Source: Fibrobacter sp. UWR4
GTDB taxonomy: Bacteria > Fibrobacterota > Fibrobacteria > Fibrobacterales > Fibrobacteraceae
Assembly: GCF_003149045.1 (NCBI RefSeq)
Contig: NZ_QGDU01000025.1
Coordinates: forward strand, 1-55,221
Direction: 5' to 3'
DNA: 55,221 nt
Below are positions 16,058 through 25,556 of the stretch, piece after piece. The position numbers and the translations under genes were made by a program. The stretch's first letter is position 1. Every line of letters starts with the position of its first letter. A model generated the notes under the pieces. It saw only the letters and a program-made list of their open reading frames with translations. It was not told the origin of the DNA and ran no database searches.

Positions 16058-17410
16058 TTAAAGTTTTGCTGTCTTTGCCTTTGCGTCGGCCATGGCACGA
16101 ACCACCAGGGAGGCGCCGTTAGCGCAGTCACCTACCGCATAGATATTGCGGGAAGGATCCTGAACGATGGCGGTACGCGGGGTCAGTTCGAGACCCAGGT
16201 CCTTCACAATGCCGTCAGCAGGAACGCCGGTAAAGCCCATAGCCAGAACCACCAAATCCGCTTCGATGATTTCTGTAGAATTGGGAACTTCATTCGGCTT
16301 CAGAGGCTTGCCCAGCGGGCTCATTTCCCATTCCACCTTCACGGCTTCCACGCCAGCCACCTTGCCATCCTTCACAATGAACTGCTTGGAAGACACATTC
16401 CAGCGGCGTTCGCCACCTTCGTGATGGGCATAGCTGGTGCGCAGCATGTAGGGCCAGTCCGGCCACGGAGTAGACGGGGAACGGCCTTCAGGAGGCTTGG
16501 GCATGAATTCCACCTGAAGCACGCTCTTGCAGCCTTCACGGAGGGATTTACCCACGCAGTCGTTACCAGTATCGCCACCGCCGATGATCAAGACCTTCTT
16601 GCCCTTGGCATTGTACTTGTCGGGATTTTGCGGGTCGGAACCGTGCAAAAAGTCCAGAGCCAGATAGATACCTTCGGCATCGCGGCCCGGGATGTTCAAG
16701 TCACGAGCGTTGGGAGTACCGATGGCCAGGAACAGGTAGTCGTAATTCTTGCGGATGTATTCCGCAGAAATGTCCTTGCCGATTTCGCAATTACACACAA
16801 ACTTAATGCCCGCAGCTTCCATCAGAGCCACGCGACGGTCAATGACTTCCTTTTCCAACTTCCAGTTAGGAATACCGTAACGGAGGAGGCCGCCAACCTT
16901 GGGCTTCTTTTCGTAGACAGTTACAGCGTAACCCTTACGGCGGAGGCTTTCGGCAGCAAAGAGGCCCGCAGGACCGGAACCGATGACAGCAACGGTCTTG
17001 CCGTTGGGAGCGGCGGCGGGCAGCTCCACCCAGCCTTCCTTGAAGGCGGTTTCAATCATGTACTTTTCCACCTGGCGAACCATGACGGCGTCATCGTTCA
17101 GCTGGCGGGTGCAGCTTGCTTCGCAGAGGGCGGGGCAAACACGTCCGGTAAATTCCGGGAAAAATGCGGTCTTGCTGATGATATCATAACCCTTACGGAG
17201 ATCGCCAGCGGCAACAGCGGTATTAAATTCGGGAATGAGGTTACCCAGAGGGCAGCCTGCTCCATGGCAGAACGGAATGCCGCAATCAGCGCAGCGTCCG
17301 GCCTGAGCCTTGATTTCTTCTTCTGTGAAGAGGCGTTCTACTTCTTTCAAGTCCTTAACGCGTTCTTCTACGGGGCGGTACACGTCCTGAATTCTTTGTA
17401 CTAAAGCCAT
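16058..17410 (-). CDS. gltD: Glutamate synthase (NADPH) small subunit
   Basis: A 450-aa FAD/NAD(P)-binding subunit of glutamate synthase that passes electrons from NADPH to the large subunit. The N-terminal Fe-S cysteines are in CADCGIPFCHGAGCPLGN (about 40-57) and CPALCEASCTR. An FAD motif GSGPAGLFAAE (about 144-154) and an NADPH motif GGGDTGNDC (about 275-283) follow. It lies 84 nt downstream of gltB on the same strand with AAAGGA before the ATG. The gltB-gltD gap holds an 8-bp hairpin that may tune subunit ratio. Expression should follow the sigma-54 promoter of gltB. Confidence 0.95.
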   Translation of the reverse strand: MALVQRIQDVYRPVEERVKDLKEVERLFTEEEIKAQAGRCADCGIPFCHGAGCPLGNLIPEFNTAVAAGDLRKGYDIISKTAFFPEFTGRVCPALCEASCTRQLNDDAVMVRQVEKYMIETAFKEGWVELPAAAPNGKTVAVIGSGPAGLFAAESLRRKGYAVTVYEKKPKVGGLLRYGIPNWKLEKEVIDRRVALMEAAGIKFVCNCEIGKDISAEYIRKNYDYLFLAIGTPNARDLNIPGRDAEGIYLALDFLHGSDPQNPDKYNAKGKKVLIIGGGDTGNDCVGKSLREGCKSVLQVEFMPKPPEGRSPSTPWPDWPYMLRTSYAHHEGGERRWNVSSKQFIVKDGKVAGVEAVKVEWEMSPLGKPLKPNEVPNSTEIIEADLVVLAMGFTGVPADGIVKDLGLELTPRTAIVQDPSRNIYAVGDCANGASLVVRAMADAKAKTAKL

Positions 17411-17451
17411 AATATGATCCTTTTAAAGTGCGTTAAAAAGAAGCGACAACA

Positions 17452-17476
17452 GCGAAACCCTAAAATCAGGTTTCGC
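17452..17476 (-). other. Hairpin in the gltB-gltD gap
   Basis: A perfect 8-bp stem (GCGAAACC / GGTTTCGC) with a 9-nt loop is not directly followed by a T-run. It could be a partial terminator or an mRNA-stabilising or processing stem between cistrons. Confidence 0.55.
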
Positions 17477-17494
17477 CGTCATCTTTAGTTGAAT

Positions 17495-20400
17495 TTACTT
17501 TGCGGCCTGCTTTGCCAGGGCGTTGCGGTATTCCACCGGGAAGACCTTCACAAACTTCGGACGAGAGTTGTTCCAGTCTTCGAGAATGCGCTTACCCTTT
17601 TCAGAGCCAGTTGCTTCAACGTGCTGCTTGATGATATCGAGAAGTTCGGATTCACTTTCGGTACCCGGGAGCACGCTTTCCAAGTCAACGGAATCCACGT
17701 TGCAGCTCAAGTCAAAGTGACCCGTTTCGTCGTAGACGTAAGCAAAGCCACCAGTCATACCTGCAGCGAAGTTCACGCCAACGCGGCCAAGCACTACTAC
17801 GCGACCACCAGTCATGTATTCGCAGCCATGGTCACCCACACCTTCGGTAACGAGCAACATACCAGAGTTACGAATACCGAAGCGTTCGCCAGCAAGACCG
17901 TTGATGAACACCTTACCGCTAGTACCACCGTAGCCGATGACGTTACCAGCGATCACGTTGTCTTCAGCCTTGAAGGAAGCGTTCTTGGACAGGCGAACAA
18001 TGATCTTACCACCGCTGAGGCCCTTACCCATAAAGTCGTTGACTTCGCCTTCGATATCGAGAGTGATACCCGGGGCAAGGAAGGCGCCAAAGCTCTGACC
18101 AGCCACACCCTGCAAGTGTACCTTGATGGTATCTTCCGGCAGGCCCTTTGCACCAAAGTGTTCAGCCACTTCACCAGAAAGTTCGGTACCCACGGTACGG
18201 TCCACGTTGTGGATCATGGTAGAAAGTTCCACAGCCTTGCCGTTCTTCAAAGTTTCCTGTACGAACGGGAGAAGTTCACGACGGTCGAAGTTCACCAGTT
18301 CTTCCGGCACGTAGTTCGGGTCATGCTTCTTAATCTGTTCCTTACCGTTGCCAGCATCCACAGCGCTGAAGATCTTGCTGAAGTCCAGCTTCTTAGCCTT
18401 GTAGAATTCAACTGCGGTATTCACATCCAGGAGGTCGCTACGGCCGCAGGCTTCATCCAGGCTCCTGAGGCCAAGGCTTGCCAGGATTTCGCGGATTTCG
18501 TCGGCAATGAAGAACAGGAAGTTTTCAACGTATTCCGGCTTGCCCTTGAAGTGCTTACGGAGTTCCGGATCCTGAGTGGCGAGACCCATGGGGCACTGGT
18601 TGGTATGACACTTGCGGTCCATAATACAGCCAAGGCTTGCGAGAAGGTTGGTAGCAAAGCCGAATTCTTCTGCACCGAGAAGGGCTGCGATCACCACGTC
18701 ACGACCAGTCTTCAGCTGACCATCCACCTGCAGCTTCACGCGGCCGCGGAGGTCGTTAAGAACCAGGGTCTGTTCTGCTTCTGCAATACCCAATTCCCAG
18801 GGAAGACCGGCATGCTTGATGGAAGTCAGCGGAGATGCGCCGGTACCACCGTCGTGGCCAGAAATGAGGACCACGTCAGCGTGAGCCTTGGCAACACCTG
18901 CGGCAACCGTACCCACACCCACTTCAGAAACCAGCTTCACGGAAACGCGGGCCTTGGGGTTGGAGTTACGAAGGTCATAGATCAACTGAGCCAAGTCTTC
19001 GATGGAGTAAATATCGTGATGCGGCGGAGGAGAAATGAGGGAAACGTTCGGGATGGAGTGACGGATGCGAGCCACAAATTCGTTCACCTTGTGAGCCGGC
19101 AGCTGGCCACCTTCACCGGGCTTTGCACCCTGAGCCATCTTGATCTGCAAATCCTTTGCCTTGCGCAGGTAGTCGATGGTCACACCGAAACGACCGGAAG
19201 CAATCTGACGGATGGCGCTGCTACGGATATCGCCGTTAGGAGCCGGAGTATCGCGATCCGGGTCTTCACCACCTTCACCGCAGTTGCTCATGGCGCCGTT
19301 ACGGTTCATGGCGATAGCGATAGCTTCGTGAGCTTCCGGGCTCAAGGAACCAAGGCTCATGGCACCAGCAACAAAGTGCTTGATAATATCCTGGCGGGAT
19401 TCCACTTCGGAAATATCGATGGGAGTAGTTTCCTTGAACTTGAAGAGACCGCGGAGAGTTGCGAGGCGCTTGGACTGATCATCGATCAGCTGAGTGTAAG
19501 TCTTGAACTTGGCGTAGTCACCACCCTGAACAGCCTGACGGAATGCGCCCAGAGACTGGGGAGTCCACAAGTGCATTTCGCCATCCTTGCGGAACTTGTA
19601 CTGACCACCTTCCTTCAGGATCGGGCTTGCGTCCTTGAGGGAAATACCGTTACGTTCATCCACTTCGCGAGCGATTTCATCGAGGCCGATACCTTCGATG
19701 CGGCTTGCGGTACCCGGGAGGAACTTTTCAATAATTTCGTGATTCAAGCCAACAGCTTCGAAGATTTGTGCGCTGCGGTAGCTACGGAGAGTAGAGATAC
19801 CCATCTTGGACATGATCTTCAGGAGGCCCTTGTCCACAGCCTTCACGTAGTTAGCTGCTGCGGTAACAGGACCCACATCCAGTTCGCCGGTGTGGCACAT
19901 GTTGGTGATGCTCTGGAATGCAAGATAGGGGTTGATGACGGTCGCACCGAAGCCCAGGAGCAAGGCAAAGTGCATGACTTCGCGGACTTCACCGGACTGG
20001 ACGATCAAACCGATTTCCGGACGGACGCCAGCTTCCACCAAGGTGCGGTTCACAGCGGCAGTAGCCAAGAGAGACGGCATGGGGACATAGCCCCAGTCCA
20101 CGTTCTTATCGGAAAGAACGATAATGTTGAAACCTTCCTGAACAGCGCGAACAGCGTCGCCAGCTAGGTTCTGCAAGGCAGCTTCAAGAACTTCGCCGTT
20201 ACCGCCCATGGGGAACTGCATCTTGAGAGTCTTTGCACGGAAGCACTTATCGCCGATGTTTTCGAAATGCTTGATTTCGTCTTCGGTAACGATGGGACGA
20301 GGAATCTTGATGAGGTGAGCCTGTTCCGGAGTTTCTTCCAGGATGTTGCCGTGGTTACCAATGTAGGTGGTAAGAGACATGACCAGTTCTTCGCGGATCG

Positions 20401-21949
20401 GGTCGATAGGCGGATTGGTCACCTGGGCGAACAGCTGCTTGAAGTAGTTGAACAGCGGCTGGGGCTTGTCGGAAAGGACGGCGAGAGCGGCGTCGTTACC
20501 CATGGAACCGATGGGTTCCTGACCGTTCTTGGCCATGGGCTGGAGGATAACGCTCAGGTCTTCTGCAGAGTAGCCGAAACGCTTCTGCTGGATCAGCAAG
20601 TCTTCCGGAACATCGGACGGGTTGATTTCGCTGAACAAACCGCGAACACTCATCTTGTTTTCGGCAACCCAACGACGGTAGGGCTTGCTACGTGCCACAA
20701 ATGCCTTCATTTCGGCATTCTTCAAGATACGGTGGTTTTCAATATCCAGGTAGATGATTTCACCGGGTTTGAGACGGCCCTTTTCTTCCACGTCGGCATC
20801 GTTGATGTCAAGCACGCCAGTTTCGGAAGCCATGACGAACAGACCATCCTTACACAAAGTGTAACGTGCCGGACGGAGACCGTTACGGTCCAGGATTGCA
20901 CCGGCGTTCACACCATCAGAGAATGCGACAGCGGCAGGACCATCCCAGGGTTCCATAAGCATGGATTCGTATTCGAAGAAGCCACGGACGTCGCGGCCCA
21001 TGTAGTGCTTTGCACCCCAAGCCTGGGGCATCATCATGAGGATGGCATGCGGGAGGCTACGGCCAGCAGCCACCAAAAGTTCAAACATGTTATCAAGGCT
21101 TGCAGAGTCGCTCTGACCAGCAGCAATCAGCGGCAAGCACTTCTGAAGATCCTCGCCAATGCGTTCGCTCTTCAGGTGCGGTTCACGAGCCTTCAGGCTG
21201 TTCAGGTTACCGCGGAGGGTGTTGATTTCACCGTTGTGAGCCAGGTAGCGGAAAGGATGAGCCAGAGGCCAGGTGGGGAAAGTATTGGTAGAATAGCGCT
21301 GATGAACGAGAGCGATGGGGCTTTCGAAATCAGAATCGTTCAAATCCTTATAGAAGGCTTCAATCTGAATTGCAAGGAGAAGACCCTTATAGACGATGGT
21401 CTTGCTGGAGCAGGAACAAATGTACAGGCTTTCACAAGCCTTTTCAATCTGACGACGGAGAACAAAGAGCTTGATTTCAAAGGGATTCTTGCCATCAGCT
21501 TCCACCGGACCGAACTTGGAACCGTCGAAAATGTACTGACGGATATGCGGAAGGGTTTCGCGAGCGGTACGACCAATAGCCTTGGGGTCAACCGGAACTT
21601 CGCGGATCTTCAGGACCGGGCAACCTTCGGCAGCGGCAAGTTCCTTGATCTTTGCGTCATAGGAATCAGCTGCAACAGAGTTGTCCACGAAAACCATGGC
21701 CACGCCGTATTTTTCCGGAAGGTCGCTATAGAGCTTGCGGAAGAACTTATGGGGCATGGAAAGCAAAAGGCCAGCACCGTCACCCGTTTCCGGGTCGCCA
21801 CCGGCAGCACCACGATGCATCAAACGCTTCAGAACAGTAATGCCCTGAAGCACAATCTGGTGCGATGCAACATTATTGATATTGGCTACGAGACCTACGC
21901 CGCAGGCGTCATGTTCGTTGGCCGGGTTGTAAAGAGCTTGAGCTTTCAT
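17495..21949 (-). CDS. gltB: Glutamate synthase large subunit (GOGAT)
   Basis: A 1484-aa enzyme that makes two glutamates from glutamine and 2-oxoglutarate. The ATG at 21949 gives a short propeptide before the glutaminase nucleophile Cys in NEHDACGVG (about residue 16). The upstream in-frame extension to 22036 would include the promoter and is rejected. It contains the class II amidotransferase domain (to about 430), a central domain, the FMN-binding synthase domain (about 830-1200) with the 3Fe-4S cysteines in CIMDRKCHTNQCPMG, and the C-terminal GXGXG beta-helix (about 1250-1480; GGKIIVRL, GYGGTSGKVFINGLAGERF). AAGGA precedes the start. A consensus sigma-54 promoter and boxes lie upstream, and gltD follows in the same operon. 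Confidence 0.97.
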   Translation of the reverse strand: MKAQALYNPANEHDACGVGLVANINNVASHQIVLQGITVLKRLMHRGAAGGDPETGDGAGLLLSMPHKFFRKLYSDLPEKYGVAMVFVDNSVAADSYDAKIKELAAAEGCPVLKIREVPVDPKAIGRTARETLPHIRQYIFDGSKFGPVEADGKNPFEIKLFVLRRQIEKACESLYICSCSSKTIVYKGLLLAIQIEAFYKDLNDSDFESPIALVHQRYSTNTFPTWPLAHPFRYLAHNGEINTLRGNLNSLKAREPHLKSERIGEDLQKCLPLIAAGQSDSASLDNMFELLVAAGRSLPHAILMMMPQAWGAKHYMGRDVRGFFEYESMLMEPWDGPAAVAFSDGVNAGAILDRNGLRPARYTLCKDGLFVMASETGVLDINDADVEEKGRLKPGEIIYLDIENHRILKNAEMKAFVARSKPYRRWVAENKMSVRGLFSEINPSDVPEDLLIQQKRFGYSAEDLSVILQPMAKNGQEPIGSMGNDAALAVLSDKPQPLFNYFKQLFAQVTNPPIDPIREELVMSLTTYIGNHGNILEETPEQAHLIKIPRPIVTEDEIKHFENIGDKCFRAKTLKMQFPMGGNGEVLEAALQNLAGDAVRAVQEGFNIIVLSDKNVDWGYVPMPSLLATAAVNRTLVEAGVRPEIGLIVQSGEVREVMHFALLLGFGATVINPYLAFQSITNMCHTGELDVGPVTAAANYVKAVDKGLLKIMSKMGISTLRSYRSAQIFEAVGLNHEIIEKFLPGTASRIEGIGLDEIAREVDERNGISLKDASPILKEGGQYKFRKDGEMHLWTPQSLGAFRQAVQGGDYAKFKTYTQLIDDQSKRLATLRGLFKFKETTPIDISEVESRQDIIKHFVAGAMSLGSLSPEAHEAIAIAMNRNGAMSNCGEGGEDPDRDTPAPNGDIRSSAIRQIASGRFGVTIDYLRKAKDLQIKMAQGAKPGEGGQLPAHKVNEFVARIRHSIPNVSLISPPPHHDIYSIEDLAQLIYDLRNSNPKARVSVKLVSEVGVGTVAAGVAKAHADVVLISGHDGGTGASPLTSIKHAGLPWELGIAEAEQTLVLNDLRGRVKLQVDGQLKTGRDVVIAALLGAEEFGFATNLLASLGCIMDRKCHTNQCPMGLATQDPELRKHFKGKPEYVENFLFFIADEIREILASLGLRSLDEACGRSDLLDVNTAVEFYKAKKLDFSKIFSAVDAGNGKEQIKKHDPNYVPEELVNFDRRELLPFVQETLKNGKAVELSTMIHNVDRTVGTELSGEVAEHFGAKGLPEDTIKVHLQGVAGQSFGAFLAPGITLDIEGEVNDFMGKGLSGGKIIVRLSKNASFKAEDNVIAGNVIGYGGTSGKVFINGLAGERFGIRNSGMLLVTEGVGDHGCEYMTGGRVVVLGRVGVNFAAGMTGGFAYVYDETGHFDLSCNVDSVDLESVLPGTESESELLDIIKQHVEATGSEKGKRILEDWNNSRPKFVKVFPVEYRNALAKQAAK

Positions 21950-21988
21950 TGTTTTTTCCTTGTGTTTTAATTTTTCCGCGTGCCATTT

Positions 21989-22003
21989 GCAAAATCCGTG
22001 CCA
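21989..22003 (-). promoter_or_regulatory. Sigma-54 promoter of gltBD
   Basis: On the minus strand, TGGCAC (21998-22003), spacer GGATT and TTGC (21989-21992), followed by A, give a perfect -24/-12 match about 40 bp before the ATG. Confidence 0.9.
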
Positions 22004-22049
22004 AATTTTCCAAAAAAACGTCCAAGGACCCAACAAAAATTGAAAAACT

Positions 22050-22064
22050 TTACATTTTAAGTAA
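22050..22064. promoter_or_regulatory. Imperfect TTACA-N5-AGTAA box near the gltB promoter
   Basis: TTACA-TTTTA-AGTAA is a one-mismatch box about 47 bp upstream of the -24 element, closer than the enhancer-like pair. Confidence 0.45.
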
Positions 22065-22133
22065 TATCAAGCACTTACAACAATAACAGCTGCAGTTCAG
22101 TTAGATCTTCCGCAAAATTGGCCATTTTTTATT

Positions 22134-22178
22134 TTACGAATTATGTAAAAACTTCTAGCGTTTTTCCAAAAATTGTAA
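22134..22178. promoter_or_regulatory. Paired enhancer-like boxes upstream of gltB (30 bp apart)
   Basis: TTACG-AATTA-TGTAA (22134-22148) and TTCCA-AAAAT-TGTAA (22164-22178) each carry one mismatch but keep the exact 30-bp phasing seen at glnN and pyrG. The pair centre is about 153 bp from the gltB -24 element. The rest of this 457-bp intergenic region contains no gene. Confidence 0.6.
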
Positions 22179-22298
22179 TAACACAAGAACGATAAACCAC
22201 TGCAGACGAAGATTCGCACGCATTTAAAATGAATATAAAGGCATTCCATCGTTACATTCAATTTTGGGCTGAAGCAACCTGTTCCTAAAGAGTGGTGT

Positions 22299-22313
22299 TT
22301 ACAAATTTTGTAA
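22299..22313. promoter_or_regulatory. Single perfect TTACA-N5-TGTAA box before the GH116 gene
   Basis: TTACA-AATTT-TGTAA lies about 57 bp upstream of the TATAAT of the GH116 gene and about 300 bp from the gltB -24 element. It may regulate the glycosidase gene rather than gltB. Confidence 0.5.
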
Positions 22314-22370
22314 AACAACAGCTGTAAACACTTTCGCGTTTTTCAAAAATACTGGCGAGCCTGAAAAAGC

Positions 22371-22376
22371 TATAAT
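22371..22376 (+). promoter_or_regulatory. -10 hexamer TATAAT before the GH116 gene
   Basis: A consensus TATAAT lies 31 bp before the first ATG. No good -35 is found at 16-18 bp, so the promoter is only partly supported. Confidence 0.4.
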
Positions 22377-22406
22377 TATGGATGAAAATTTTTAACCCTC
22401 CATTCA

Positions 22407-25400
22407 ATGGAAATCTATATGAGCACTAAAGAATACCTTGCCGGCGCCAAGATGGCCGGTTCCGTCCAGAAGCTTATGACCCCGGGTCTTGCCGTGGAAT
22501 TCATCCAGCCCTGGTACACCCCGCTTTCTACCACTCCGTCTACCACCGGTATCGCAGTGGGCGGCATTGGTTCTACCTTTACTGCAACTCCCGCAGGCAC
22601 CACTCCCGTCATGAACGTAATGCCCGGTGTGCAGGTTCGTACCGAAAAGGCTTCCGATCTTCGCTTCAACAACTTCTTCTTCCGTGAAGCAGTGATTAGC
22701 GACAAGGCTCAGCTCGCGATATTCAACTTCGCAGCATTCACCACCTATCTGGGCAAGTTCGCCCTGGTGGACGCAAAGGGTAACGCACTCTTCACCGAAA
22801 CGGATCAGAAGAAGGCTGAATCCAAGCTGAACAAGCTTGTTTCCGATAAGGAATTCCTGAAGAACAACATGGCCGCTTTCGAACGCTGGCATATCCAGTG
22901 GAGCGATCGCACCGCAGCTCTCCTCGCAAAGAAAGGCGCAAAGACCGAAGAAGTGAACCGTGCCGTTCTCATCGACTTCTTTGACGGTGTGGTTGGCGAA
23001 AAGATCGCTCGTCAGGGCGCCTTGACCGCTGCATGGGCAGACGACAAGACTTTCCTGGGTCAGGATGGTTACGATGCTGCTAAGATGCAGTACACCGCCC
23101 TCTACCCTGTTAGCGAAACCAAGTACGAAGGCAAGGGCGTTCAGATTACAAAGACCCAGTCCAGCTACGTGACTCCGGGTGACGAACGTCTCTCCAGCCT
23201 GCCGGTAAACGCAACTGTATTCACCTTGGAAAACACCACCAAGGAAACTCGCGAAATGACCATCGTCCAGGTTCAGGACAGTCTCTGCGGCTACTACGCC
23301 CGCAAGGACCGTCAGGGCGTGCAGGACTCCAGCTTCGTTCTGGTTCCCATGGCCAAGAACCCGAAGGCTGTTGCATTCGGCATGGAAGCAGCAGACGGAC
23401 GTGAAGTCCGCGGTATCGAATTCTACAACGAAGAACAGCAGCCCGCATCTGACTTTAACGGCTGCATGGGCATTTCCGTTGCATGGAACAAGAAGGACAA
23501 CCTGAATGTTTCCGTGAAGCCCATGTTCTACCAGGACGACGCCGCAGCTACCGTGAAGGCAGCCCTCCAGAGCGGTCGCGTCAACAACACCTTTGTGAAG
23601 AACGTTTACAGCGGCCGCGAAACCATCGCCGGCGCCATCGCAGTGACCGTGGTTCTCAAGCCCAAGCAGAAGGTTTCCTTCCAGTTCAACACCGTGCTGG
23701 ACTTCCCGGAAATCAAGCTGGTAAAGCTCACCAGCCAGAAGAAGTACACCGCTTTCTATCCGGAAGCATACGGTCGCGTAGTCGCTATTCTTGACGAAGC
23801 TCTCGCTGCAGACAAGACTTTTGACGCACGCCTCAAGGCATTCGAAGCTCTGGTTCCCAAGGCCAAGGTTGCAAAGATCTACAAGGCCGCAAACAAGCAG
23901 GTCGAATTCAAGAGCCTCGCCATCAACACCTTGAGCTTCCTGGCCGAAGCTACCGTCTGGGACAAGGACGACCGCTTCCTGGTTCGCGAATGCGCAGACT
24001 ATCCCTTCTTCAACTCTCTGGACGTTTACTTCTACGGCAGCTTCAGCCTGCTGGCTCTCATGCCCCGCCTGGACGGCGTTGTGATGAAGCGCTTTGGCGA
24101 TGCAATCCTCGCCGTTAACGAAAACCGTCGTCGTCACCACGAATACGTGAACCTGCCCTTTGCAGATCTTCCGGATCCTAAGCTGGAAGGCCCCCGCGCT
24201 GTTCGCGGCGCCGTGATTCATGACCTGGGTAGCCCCTTCGATGCAGAACCGGATGCCTACGACTGGCACAACGTGAAGGAATGGAAGGATCTCGCTCCCA
24301 AGTACGTTCTGATGGTGCTCCGTCACTTCCACAAAACCAAGGACATGCAGTGCCTGGCTGATTGCAAGGAAGCTGTCTACGCAGCCATGGAATATCTTGA
24401 AAAGATGGTGAATGAAGGCGAAAACTTCCCGCTGACTCACGGTACCGACGACACCTTCGACAACCTGAGCTCTCACGGTATTTCCGTTTACTGCGGTTCT
24501 CTCTGGATTGCAGGTCTCCGCGCAGCAGCTAAGATTGCAGAACTCCTGGGCGACAAGGAACAGGCTGCCAAGTGGAACGAAAAATCCACCCTCGCAAACA
24601 AGGAATTCGACGAAGCCCTCTGGGACGAAAATGAAGGTTACTACCACTTCTTCGTTACCCCCATGGAACTGAAGGATGTAAACGTTGAAAAGTACGCAAA
24701 GCTCCGCGAAGCCGTGAAGGAATCTGTTGAACTTCCGGAATGCCCGAAGGCTGGCGTTGCAGCAATCAACGCTTGGCTCAACTCTGGCGAAATTCCCTCT
24801 GACGTTGAACTTTCCAAGTCTGAACTCCGCGGCCTCAAGAAGGCATGGCTCACCGCCCAGTGCAAGGAAGCCTTCACCGCTTCCTGGGAAAAGAAGATTG
24901 CTAACGACTGCGACGACGTGTTCGTTGACACACTCCTCGCCGACACTTACCTCCGCATGCTGGACCTGAAGCCCATCTGCGATGCTTCCAAGGCCAAGAA
25001 GAACCTGCTGAAGGTCTTCAACACCAACTACAAGGCCAACAGCCCGCTGATCGGCGCCGCAAACCTGGTTCACAAGGATGGCAGCCCGCTGGATGAATTC
25101 AACTTCCAGGCTCACGACGTTTGGATTGGCATTCAGTACAGCGTCATGACCGCTTGCATGATGCACGGACTCGTGAAGGAAGCTGCTGATCTGGGCGACT
25201 CCATGACCCGTAACCTCTACGATGAAGCTAAGGTTCCGTTTGCTGCACCGGAAGGCTTTAACGGTTCTTGCCGCCTGCACGCTGCCGCTCTCGTGGCAAA
25301 CTTCGGTTTGTCTCAGGCCGCTGCAGACAAGATGCACAAGGCACTCCTCGCCAAGGGCGCACTCCTTGCTGATTCCCGCATTAGCCCGAAGCTGCCCCGC

Positions 25401-25556
25401 AACGTGGCCGCCTTCACCAAGGCATACGGCGCTATCGCTAAGGATGCAAAGGTTGACGCCGAAAAGTTGTTCACCCTCATGCACAGCACCGCTCTGAAGT
25501 ACACCGCTGGTAAGTACTTCCGTCCTGGCATGGTGTTCGCTCTGCTCTATAAATAA
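22407..25556 (+). CDS. GH116-family glycosidase (beta-glucosidase/xylosidase type), cytoplasmic
   Basis: A 1049-aa protein of the GBA2/DUF608 family (GH116), retaining beta-glucosidases or beta-xylosidases. The N-terminal beta domain contains GIAVGGIGSTF (about 48-58), equivalent to the GIPLGGIG motif. The (alpha/alpha)6 catalytic domain (about 480-1049) contains RECADYPFFNSLDVYFYGSF, with E528 the probable nucleophile region. It also has HGTDDTFDNLSSHGISVYCGSLW, whose Asp (681-685) is the probable acid/base. No signal peptide is present, so it likely acts on imported cello- or xylo-oligosaccharides. A second ATG at 22419 (MSTKEYLAG) is an equally possible start; neither has a clear ribosome site. 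Codon use indicates high expression. Substrate is not determined. Confidence 0.85.
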   Translation: MEIYMSTKEYLAGAKMAGSVQKLMTPGLAVEFIQPWYTPLSTTPSTTGIAVGGIGSTFTATPAGTTPVMNVMPGVQVRTEKASDLRFNNFFFREAVISDKAQLAIFNFAAFTTYLGKFALVDAKGNALFTETDQKKAESKLNKLVSDKEFLKNNMAAFERWHIQWSDRTAALLAKKGAKTEEVNRAVLIDFFDGVVGEKIARQGALTAAWADDKTFLGQDGYDAAKMQYTALYPVSETKYEGKGVQITKTQSSYVTPGDERLSSLPVNATVFTLENTTKETREMTIVQVQDSLCGYYARKDRQGVQDSSFVLVPMAKNPKAVAFGMEAADGREVRGIEFYNEEQQPASDFNGCMGISVAWNKKDNLNVSVKPMFYQDDAAATVKAALQSGRVNNTFVKNVYSGRETIAGAIAVTVVLKPKQKVSFQFNTVLDFPEIKLVKLTSQKKYTAFYPEAYGRVVAILDEALAADKTFDARLKAFEALVPKAKVAKIYKAANKQVEFKSLAINTLSFLAEATVWDKDDRFLVRECADYPFFNSLDVYFYGSFSLLALMPRLDGVVMKRFGDAILAVNENRRRHHEYVNLPFADLPDPKLEGPRAVRGAVIHDLGSPFDAEPDAYDWHNVKEWKDLAPKYVLMVLRHFHKTKDMQCLADCKEAVYAAMEYLEKMVNEGENFPLTHGTDDTFDNLSSHGISVYCGSLWIAGLRAAAKIAELLGDKEQAAKWNEKSTLANKEFDEALWDENEGYYHFFVTPMELKDVNVEKYAKLREAVKESVELPECPKAGVAAINAWLNSGEIPSDVELSKSELRGLKKAWLTAQCKEAFTASWEKKIANDCDDVFVDTLLADTYLRMLDLKPICDASKAKKNLLKVFNTNYKANSPLIGAANLVHKDGSPLDEFNFQAHDVWIGIQYSVMTACMMHGLVKEAADLGDSMTRNLYDEAKVPFAAPEGFNGSCRLHAAALVANFGLSQAAADKMHKALLAKGALLADSRISPKLPRNVAAFTKAYGAIAKDAKVDAEKLFTLMHSTALKYTAGKYFRPGMVFALLYK

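Noticed and set aside
17489-21970. Long plus-strand frames opposite gltB
   Set aside because: Antisense shadows of gltB with skewed composition and no domains; gltB matches glutamate synthase along its whole length.
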